Assembly (NCBI RefSeq): GCF_000006405.1
Contig: NW_003206658.1
Span: forward strand, 1,509,904-1,549,215
Direction of reading: 5' to 3'
Length of the DNA: 39,312 nucleotides
Source of the DNA: Perkinsus marinus ATCC 50983
Taxonomy: Eukaryota > Perkinsozoa > Perkinsida > Perkinsidae
Shown: piece by piece, positions 1-10,400 of the stretch
Numbering within the stretch: position 1 is the stretch's first letter
Layout of the letters: every line of letters begins with the position of its first letter
Position numbers and translations under genes: made by a program
The notes under the pieces: model-generated
Told to the model about the DNA's origin: nothing
The model's input: only the letters and a program-made list of their open reading frames with translations
Databases searched by the model: none

Positions 1-34
1 GTGATTGGATGTGTGTGATAGTTGAGGTTGGCAG

Positions 35-1410
35 GTACCACTCTCCAGGGGTTGTTGAGTGATCTGTTCCCGGGTCTAGAATGTCCACGTGTTGGGTATC
101 CAACGTTAAAGAAGGCGATTGAGGAGGAATTGGAGAGTCGCAGTATGAAGCATCGATATGAAGATCTTTACGCCTTGCAAGTGGATAAGATCATGCAGTT
201 GTACGAGACGATGCTGACCAGGCACACTACGATGGTTGTTGGTAATTTAGGGGGAGGGTCGCCGTCCTGTCTCCTAGTACCTATAAGTGAATAATTTCGC
301 CTCGGGAATTCCGTTCTGATAGCGTTCCGATCGCTCTATGTTTGGTAAGCGCTGGTAGGTTGACATAGCCTGTGGTTGCCATCGCTTGTTTGCGCTTGTC
401 TCAATCGTATGTTGGTGTGTAGGTAAGACAATGAGCGGGAAGTCGGCGGTTATAGAGTGCCTTGCTGGGGCTCAGAAGCGAGCGTTTGATACTCCGACTC
501 ACCTTTATCCGATCAACCCGAAGATGGTCACAGTGAATGAGCTCTATGGTGTGCTGGACCCGGCAACAAGGGACTGGACGGACGGTTTATTGAGTAAAAT
601 ATTTCGAGATATCAACCAACCGATCCCGGCTGGGAAGGGAGAGGAAAAAAGATACATTTTGTATGATGGGGATGTTGATGCGGTTTGGGTCGAAAATATG
701 AACTCCGTTATGGACGACAATAAAATTCTTACACTCAATAACGGTGAGCGAATAAGACTAGAAAAGCACTGCGCCATGCTCTTCGAAGTGGACAACTTGC
801 AGTACGCATCGCCCGCCACGATTTCTCGGTGCGGTATGGTATATGTGGACGATAAGGACCTGGGGCCGGGGCCATTTTATGACCGTTGGGCGCGAGGAAA
901 GGGAGATAAGGTGGAAAAGATTCTGATGGAGATGTAGGAAGAACGGAATCGCTTTGCTCCGCCGATATGTGCCCTTTTAGGTTTGAGAAGTGGGTGAGGC
1001 CGTGTTTGGCTCTCCTCTGCGATGGGAGAGTTGACGGGGAGGTCCTTGCGGACGGTCCGCTCGCTGGGAGTTTACCCCGCAGTCAGGTTGGGACGGATTA
1101 TGTCGTCCAACTGAGCAAAATTTTCGACAGTATTGTTGGGGGAGAGGTTGGTCATATGAAGCCGCTGACGGTGGCGTCGGTTTTCGTCTTCACTATGGTG
1201 TGGTCGCTCGGGTCGGTGCTGGAGGAGAGGACGCGGGAGCAGTTTGATGAGTTCCTCAAGATGGTGGTGAAAAAGCATGAAATTCCCGGGATTGATTCAA
1301 TTGAGTTGCCGAAAGAATCCCTTTATGAGATGCTGTATAATACGACGGGTGAAGCGTGGGTGCCGTGGGAGGAGCGCGTGATGGAGTACGAGGAGGGTTC
1401 GCCTGATAGA
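35..1410 (+). other. Dynein AAA2 module (exons 1-3)
   Basis: Exon 1 carries the family segment [13 protein letters not shown] and the lead-in to the P-loop (TRHTTMVVG). The Walker A motif GKTMSGKS is completed only by splicing 241 to 423. Exon 2 follows with the conserved [42 protein letters not shown] and [15 protein letters not shown] blocks. Exon 3 holds the variable AAA2 small domain. The P-loop has Lys-Thr-Met where many dyneins have Pro-Thr-Gly/Arg. Confidence 0.92.
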
Positions 1411-4400
1411 GACTTCAATTCGATATTGGTCCCCACGGTGGATACGACACGATACTCCTGGCTGAGGTCGCAGTTTGCCAAGGTGAAGGCGCCGTGCTTG
1501 TTCGTGGGGGAATCTGGTACAACGCCGGGTTTGGTCTCCTCTGGATGATCGTGTTTTCGTAGGGACGGCGAAGTCGGTGACCATCATCAACTCGCTGGAG
1601 GCGGACCCGGTGGAGACGAGTTTGATGTTACTGATAAACTTTTCGAGTCGGACGAGTTCGGCGGATTTCCAGCGGAATATTGAGGACAATATCTTCAAGA
1701 GAACAGGTTAGCGTAGCACTTTAAGTACTGGACTGATCGTCTCTGGATTAGGTCGGGTTTTTGGACCAGAACAGGGCAAGACTTTGCGTATTTTTGTGGA
1801 TGATCTTTCGATGCCGAAGATCGACAAGTACGGTACTCAGCAACCGCTAGCTTTACTGAAGTTTGTTGTGGAGAAAGGTTTCATGTAAGGGGGGATAGGA
1901 GGAGGTAAATTTGTGGCGCGTGACGATTAGGGGTAGGTATGAGCGAGGAGGCGATTTGGAGAGGATTGTGATCCAGGATATTGAGTATATAGCGGCAATG
2001 CAGCCTCCGGGAGCTGGGAGGAATTCGATCGATCCGAGGGTGGTCAGCCTGTATTGTGCGATAGGGATCACCTTCCCGTCAACGGAGACGATTGATAAGA
2101 TATACAGCTCGATACTGAGGGGAATGTTTGTGCTGTTCGGGGATGAGGTGCGTTGAGGAAATGCAAGATTGCAAGATGCAGGAGTATTGGATGTGTTTTT
2201 AGGTTAGAGAAATGGCGTTGAGGCTTCCCGAAGTGACTTTGTTGTTGCATCGAAAAGTGGTGGAGAATATGCCGAGGAGTCCGTCGAAGTTCCATTACAT
2301 ATTCAACCTGCGCGATTTGTCGCGGGTTTATCAAGGAGTTTGTCAGGGCGACCCTCAAGTGGTGACCACAGGTGCGAAGTTGGTCCGTTTGTGGCGGCAT
2401 GAGTTCACTCGCGTGTACGCCGATCGGTTGATTGACAGCAGCGAGAGGGAGTATGTGGAGGAGGAATTGCTGGGCGCAGTCATCGAGACTAAATTTCCGG
2501 AGTGTCAGGAGGAAGTGTTGAGGGAACCACTGGTGTTTGGGGACTTTAAAGACGTTATTGGTATATTAGAAGCGGACGAGCCGACGGGAGAGGTGCGGCT
2601 TTATGAAGATATGCGAGATTGGGAAGCAGTGAATCGGATACTGTTGGCGGTGTTGGAATTATACAATTCAGATAGGAGTGGTATGAATTTGGTATTATTT
2701 GTGGACGCTATGCGGCATATGGCCAGGATTCATCGAATTCTGCGGCTCCCGCAGGGGAATGCGCTGTTGGTGGGAATTGGGGGGTTGGGGAAGCAGAGTC
2801 TGACTAAGCTGGCATCGTTTGCGGCTGAGCAGGAGTTGTATGAGATTGCACTTTGTCGAGGGTATGGGGACAGCAATTTGAAGGAGGATTTGAAAGCGCT
2901 GTATCAAGTGGCGGTGAAGAAGCCACAGACGTTCCTTTTTACGGATGCCAATGTGGTTGAGGAAGGGTTTTTGGAATATATTAATAACATGTTGACGGTA
3001 GGGATGGTGCCGGCATTGTTTGCTGATGATGAGAAGGAATCGTTGATATCGGGGGTGAGGAGTAAAGCGAAGGCTGAAGGAGTGAGTGAGAGTCGTATGT
3101 GGACCTACTGTGTGAGTGTGGGGTGGGGGAAGGGTCGCGGTGAGAATCTTAGCAGTCAGTGCGAAGTTGCTTTTCTGGTTGATGTTGATGGCTTATTAAT
3201 ATTAGTGATGGACAGTTGAGGGTGTGGTTGTGGAAATAAATTGACAGTGTGTTGGTTGCATAAAATGTCCATGTTGTGGATATGTGTGTATGCCTATCAG
3301 GTTAACCATATAAGATCTCAATTGCATATGGTATTGGCAATGAGCCCAGCCGGGAGCGCTCTTAGAGTTCGCTGTAGAAACTTCCCTGGTCTGGTCACGT
3401 GTACGACAATCGACTGGTTTGAGCCGTGGCCGAATGACGCTCTCTTGGCAGTGGCAACTCAGTTGTTGGCGGAGTGAGAAATGACGGGTGGAGGATTCGA
3501 ACCGGGTACCTCCTCTCAGGTGTGATATTCCTGCTGAGAACAGGGAGGATATTAATCACTTCATATGCGAAGCCCATCTGTCGGTGACGACCAAGTACAG
3601 TCCGGATTTTGAGGCTAAGTGAGTCCACTTGGCTCGGCTGGTTTGGCCGAATGTTGAGCGTCGCAGATTTAAGAGGCGCAATTTCGCTACGCCGAAGAAC
3701 TATCTGGATTTCCTCTCGGGATACGAAGACCTTCTCGCTAAAAATCGTAAGACGATCGACGCTCAAACTCAGCGATTGGGAGGAGGGCTGGACAAACTGG
3801 TACAAGCAGCAGAGCAAGTGACAATTATGAGTAAGCGGAGAAAGCCTTGGGGATCGGGGAGGAATTATCCCTCGTCGTTTAGGTAAGGATCTAGCGGCGA
3901 AGAAAGTGATAGTGGATGAGAAGGCGTTGGCGGTTGGTACGTTGATTGAAGAAATCAATGAGAAATCGATGACGGTTTCGAAGCATCAAAAGGTGGCTAA
4001 TGAGCAGGCTAAGCAAATTGCTGATGATAACGTCATCATCCAACGGGAGAAGGAAGATGCTGATACAGCACTAGCTGAGTGAGGGGGTGCGGTGTTGTTC
4101 TTGTGGTGTCCGAGGAGGAAATTTCATTCAAATCTCGTCATTCGAGAGAGTCGGAATGTGTTGAGAAGAACAAGTTGGAGGTCTCGTGGGGGTCATGGAA
4201 TACTCTCGAAGTCATTTCGGTGATCATATCATGCTGCTTAGTTTTTTCATAACAAAAGAGAAGGATTTTCGTCTGGGGAAAATGCGTTTTTTTGGTAAAA
4301 TATTGTAGTAAATTTATAGCACGTGGTTGTCTTCGGTATTTTTAGTGGATTTATTCTGGTATTTTGTCGAGAAGTTTCAAATATTTAATATCGGATTGTC

Positions 4401-7400
4401 TCTGTCGTGATGAATCTTTTCAGAGCGCTACCTGCACTTGAGATGGCGGCCAAGGCTTTGGAGGAATTGGATAAGAAGGATATCACAGAAATAAAGTCGA
4501 TGGCGAGCCCGCCGGCACCGGTCATGACTGTGTGTCAATGTGTGCTCATTTTGAGGCCTCTGGGAAGGGAGGATGAAAACGGAGGTAGCGAGTTAACTGA
4601 ACTGGATCTTGCGGTAACATCAACAGTTGACTTGTAGTACAGATCGGTCAGAAAACGTCAGTCGATTATTGAAATAGAATTGGTACCAATCGATCAGGAG
4701 TTCGTAGTCCTATTTAACGATGTACGATCTGCCTCGACACAAGCCCTGGTCACTTAAAAATTCAGCTTCCGAAATTTTCTTTCATATTATATGTGGTAAA
4801 GCTTCCGTAGTGGTACCGTATGTGACTAGTGATGTGGCTACTGTAGGAGTCTGAGTTGATAAGGGGGGGTTCGTGCGAGGGCAGCGGTCGTATTGTCAGG
4901 CTGGGCCGCGGCTAAGCAGATGCTCAGTGACGTTAGTCTTTTGAGAGCTCTCCAAGTTTACAAGAAGGACGATATGAAAGACCGTCAGGTGGGACGGGAT
5001 GGTCATGTGAAGTGACGGATTTTGTTTGGGAATTGCAGTGGATGTGGTGCTCATCGGAACAGTGTGGGAAAATTTTCGCATGAAATTTTGAGACATTTTG
5101 GAAATTCTCATTGGTTTCTGTACGCTTCTGGTTTCTGAATTTGTATATGAAGTCCTATAATTAGTGAGGAAGCTCCTGAGCTCAACTGAGATAAGCGGAC
5201 ATATACTCTAACACTCCGTCAGAAGATGATAATAGGACTCGATTTCTGAGGAAGTTTTACGGGAAAGGCTCTCGAATTGGAGGTTTCGGCGTATCGCTTG
5301 CAGAGCGATGTGTATGTCAGATTAAGAAGATCAAGGAGCTCCTTGCTAAGGATAAGGATGTTTTCGAGGGGGATAATATGAAGAATATCTCCAAGGCAGG
5401 CTTTGGCCTCCTGCAGTGGGTGAAAGCGATGATCAAGTATCACGAAGTGGCGAGGACGGTCGAGCCAAAGAGGAAATTGGTGGCGGAACTGACACAGAAG
5501 AAGGAAGAAGCGGAGGCTAACTTGGAGAGGATTAACGAAGAGCTGAGGACGTTAGCTGAGAATATTGAAAGATTGAGCAAGGAGGAAGTTGAGCAAAGTG
5601 CGGTATTGAAGTCGTTGGAGGAGGAAGCGGAGGCGATGCAGAGGAAGTTGGAGGCTGCATCGAAGCTGATCGATGGTTTGGCGTCGGAAAGGAAGAGATG
5701 GTCAACGGATATCACTCTACAAGGTGGGCAACTGAGCTGGCTGAGAAGCTGGGGGTAGCGCTCGCGGTGAGAAATGAATTTGTTAAGTTGGTTACTTGAC
5801 TAACTTTTTGACTTTGATAATTATTATTCATCAACAACTTAATGTTTGTTCCTAGTAGGGTGATATAGAATCAGAATGTTCCATATTTACCATTGTGGAA
5901 AATAAGATTGATATTATAAGAGTTTGATATAGAGTTTCTCTCATTCCAACCGGTTTTAGGGGTCGGTGTTGATTAGGTGATAAGAAGGTTCGGCTAGTTG
6001 GGGACTGCCTCCTTGGGTCGGCCTTTATTTCCTATGCGGGACCATTCAATCATCAGTTTAGAAATGAGATGCTCTACGGTGACTGGCTTGGTAGAGTCGT
6101 TGAAGCGGACATACCGACTAGCAGGGACTTCAAGTACGAATCTTGGTCTGTTGTATTTCCATTGGAGGTTTGTTCCCTTCAGATTGGAAGCGTTATTGAC
6201 GTCTGATGTAGAGGTGACACTGTGGAGCTCTCAAGGGCTACCTAGTGACGAGCTCAGCGTCCAGAATGGCATATTGACGACCAGGACCAACCGATTCCCG
6301 CTTTGCGTGGACCCTCAGGTTGGCGGGGACGGGTGTACTTGCCGAAGTCGGCGTCCGAAGAGGATGTCGGTTTTAGATGGGGATGTGAAAAATGTGTGTT
6401 ATTTTCCGAGATTCATGAGAATCGATGTAGAAATATATCGCATGAACATTGCTATAAACATGTGATGTGAAGAAAGTAACCTTTTGAGACTGTGATAGCG
6501 AAAAATTGATCACTATCATTAATCTCGGAATAGAAAATGCACATCCTTCACGTTTGAATATCAAATTGGCACGGACTGCATAGCGGTCTATCGCGTAACG
6601 CGACTCGCGTTATAGCTGAATGTGATGGTGACTGTAGATGCAAGCTGTGACGTGGCTAAAGAAGAAGGAAGAGAGAACAAATGGTGGCTTGACGGTAAAG
6701 ACTTTCAATGATGAGTATATTAAGTAAGTGATTTGGAGGATGCGGCGAAGCTCACTGTTACCGGTTTAGGTACCTCGAGCTGGCTATACAATATGGCAAG
6801 CCTTTCCTGTTCGAGAATCTCGACGAGGAAATAGATCCGATGATTGATCCTGTGCTGGAGAAGAGGTGAGAAGTGTTTGGGAGAGTATTGGCAGATACGC
6901 TGTGTTGAAATATACGTCCGCTTTCCTCAGCTGAGCTCAGGACTTTTCTCACTAATTATAGGGAGTTATATACGAGTATTCAGAATTTGTGAATCAGAGA
7001 TCAACAGCGGCTTCCCGAAATTTCCTCAAATTTTCCATATTGTCACCGATATATGTAGTTGACCATGTGCATATCTTCCCACACTGCAGGTATGTTATTC
7101 AAAATGGTCAGAAGTTGCTTACACTTGGTGACAACACTATCGAATGGTCGGACACATTCGTTTTATTTATGACGACACGCATTTCGAACCCGCGATACTC
7201 CCCTGAGATTATGGGGAAGGTGTCGATCATCAACTACACGGTAGGTGCGATCGTGACGAGTCTGCATTGCTCCGGTCTACAAATGTTATAGGTCACTTTG
7301 GACGGGCTAGCTGCGCAGTTGTTGAACGTGGTGGTTGGGTTTGAACGGCCGGACTTGCAAGCGGAAAGGCAGCAGTTGGTGCAGTCTATGAGTGAAAATC

Positions 7401-10400
7401 GACAAGTCATAGTTGCTCAATTTCAAGTGGATTTGAGAGGCGTGTGGTATCAGGTACAGAAGAATCTGGAGGACACTTTATTGAGGGAGCTCGCGGCTTC
7501 GAAAGGTGGGAAAGAGGATTCTGAGTAATTGTTGACGAAGCGCTGTATGTAGGATCGATTCTTGACAATGAGGAGTTGATACAGACGTTGCAAACAGCCA
7601 AGACGAAGGCGTTAGAGATAACAGAGGTGAGTTGGACTTCTGGGGCTGTCGGATGATTATACTGTGGGAAAATGTGCTCGTGGTCAACTACATGTGTTGG
7701 TGATACAAATATGAAAACTTGGAGGGAATTAGGTTGAGGGTTCTGTTGGTTTCGGTACACTTATACTCGAACTCATATGTAAGTTGTGATAGTGAGTTAA
7801 AGAACGGCTAAGATGAGTTAAAGAAAGAGGATATATAGTTCAACACAGTGTTCGGAGGAATTTTCGAGATATGGAGTGCATTACATACTCACGTTAGTAT
7901 CGGTATCTGTCACGTACTGGATCCCCGCCAGAGATGTTGTCTGGTAGGCCCTCGAAACGGCCGCACGAACAAGTGTTGAAATTGACAACATGCGGGAGAT
8001 ATATTCAGAGGTGGCCAAGAGAGGGAGTATTCTGTAAGGATGGGAACAGGGTTCGGTTGCTCATCAATCTTGGCTTGGTTAAATAGGTACTTCGCCACGC
8101 AAGGGCTGAGTGCCATATCGGAAATGTACGAGTATTCGCTCGGCTCTTATCTGGCTGTGTTCGAGCAGGTGAGAGGTTGGGGATGGGTTGTCCTCGATGG
8201 ATATCCATTTTAGGCGTTGCGAGAAGCGAAACCTGACAAGATCATCGATAATCGTTTGAAAAACGTCCGAGAAAAGCTCACTCAAAACGTTTATGACTTC
8301 ACGTGCATGGGGGTAGGAAGGGAGCGTTGGATGGCGATATGTTGTTATGTGTTGATGTGTAGCTGTTCGAGCGACATAAACTTTTATTTTCCTTCCAAAT
8401 GACGTGCATGATTATGGACGGCGAGAAGGAGCTCGTCATGCAGGACCACGAGTTTTTCCTCAAGGGCAATCCAAGTCTAGAGAAGGTGAGATAGAGCAAG
8501 AAATATCGGGAACTCAGCTTTCCCCTCAACGACGGCTAATGAGTATTATCTGAAGTTTTGGAAAATATCTACCAAAATTTCAAGCGAGCTTTCATTGAAG
8601 TGATATTATTATTTCTCGTCCGCGCTTGCTCTGATAGTTGAGAGGACTCTGTGATTGCTAGTGCGAACAGTGTTGCGAAATATGTTTGCTCCATTCGGCT
8701 GAGCTTGGAAGTTTCCTCACTAATTGTAGGAGCTTATGTACAAATTAGGGTAAAGTGTACAGAAGCCAATGAGGATTTCTCAGAATTCCTCCAGAATTTC
8801 CATATTGTCACCCTCACATGTAGTTGGTCATGAGTTTATGTGTCCACACTGCTGACAGTGTTTATTTATGTAAGGTTGCTATACCGAACCCCCATCCCGA
8901 CTGGCTGCCTGATGCCGGTTGGAAGGACATGCAGGTGGGATAATCTCTGGTGCATGGGAATATATGGGATCGGTTTTGATAGGTGCTGCCGAGTCTTGGA
9001 GAATGCTTTGAGAATATAATCGATGATGTGTCCAGTGCAGAAGGAGGCAAACTGTGGAAAGTAGGACTGAGCATTTTTCTTATTCTCGCAAGATCGAAAA
9101 TTCGTCTTTTTAGACATGGTTCGATTTGGAGCAGCCGGAGAGTTCGCCAATGCCGATGGGATACGACGAGAGTTGTGATCCGTTCCAGCAGCTGCTCGTG
9201 GTAAGTGCAGGGCCGGGATTGGTCTGGTAACTTCGCAGTTGGTGGTTTGCTAGGTACGATGTCTGCGCACAGATCGCGTAGTTAATGCCATCAAGAACTT
9301 CATAATGTGGCGACTTGGAGAATACTATGTGAGTTTCAACGGCGGCAATTGAAATTGAGTCTTTTGGAGATTTCGCAGTCTGAACGGAATTTACCCCTCG
9401 CTTTTAGCTGGTTTTTGATAGGTTCAACCACCGTCTTTGGTATATGATAAGATTTTCCAGCAATCTAATGAGAAGAGTCCGATTGTCTTCATTCTGTCTC
9501 CTGGTGCGGATCCTCAGAGTGATGTATGTGTGAACGACTGATGTGGTGTGTGCTCCTTAAATAGAGCGGCGTAAATCAGGTCCAACAGCTCGGCGAGAAA
9601 CTTGGATTTACTGCTCCAAGCAAGTTCCGCTTCTTAGCACTTGGTCAGGGCATGGGGCCTGTCGCACAGTCTAGCATCGAAACTGGGTGGGCTTGGAATT
9701 CGGATGGGCTCATCCTGTAGAAGAGCATCGCTGTATAGGTATCATCGAGGGCACTGGGTGATGTTACAGAATTGTCATCTTCTAACGAGATGGCTGAGGA
9801 CTTTGGAGTCGATACTCGAGGGAATGACCAAACCTCATAGTGACTTCAGGTATATGTGTGTGAGTTTGTATTGGTGATGTTCCGTGGTAGACTGTGGTTG
9901 ACGACACAACCGACACAAGCATTTCCTTTGGGTATTCTACAGCGGAGTTTAAAGGTTGTCACTGAGCCACCGGACGGACTGAAGTTGAATATGAAACAGA
10001 GTTATGCTAAGATAACTGATGCAGATCTCGACGAGTGTAAGAGATGTTTCGAGAACTGACTCGGGTTCGATTCGCGGATCAGGTACCCACGAGGCTTTCA
10101 AACCACTTATATTTGTCCTGGCGTTCTTCCATGCGGTTGTTCAGGATCGCAGAAAATACGGCAGTATTGGCTGGAACGTTCCTTATGATTTCAACGAATC
10201 CGATTTCAAGATATCCTTCCAGCTATTGAGGCTGTAAGCCCTACACGTCACTGCTCTTATCATCCGACGATTCAGTGATAGTATTATTGGTATAAGAATG
10301 ACAATGTCATTCTTGTGTCATTCTACTGCTGCGCCAATGTCATTATGACATTGGCGCAGCAGTATTACTGTGCTTCTAGTATGAGAATTTTTCTATCTAT

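Larger units (their letters stand above)
5977..7626 (+). other. Dynein AAA5 module (exons 15-22)
   Basis: Exon 15 starts with [20 protein letters not shown]. Exon 16 has [19 protein letters not shown] and RFPLCVDPQ. Exon 17 opens with the Trp-Leu-Lys-Lys-Lys block. Exons 19-21 follow with [16 protein letters not shown] and [13 protein letters not shown]. The spacing Trp + 15 residues + Gly-Asp across the exon 14/15 junction matches other dyneins, which fixes the splice sites 5724 and 5976. Intron 20 (7406-7453, 48 nt) has no stop and would read through, but removing it restores the family spacing exactly. Confidence 0.88.

Noticed and set aside
5697-5719. A possible 23-nt intron in the dynein exon 14
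   Set aside because: Using donor 5724 and acceptor 5976 instead keeps the conserved Trp + 15 + Gly-Asp spacing and needs no ultra-short intron.
7406-7453. Coding read-through of a 48-nt in-frame stretch in exon 20
   Set aside because: It has GT-AG ends and normal intron length, and removing it restores exact family spacing (SENRQ to [10 protein letters not shown]).
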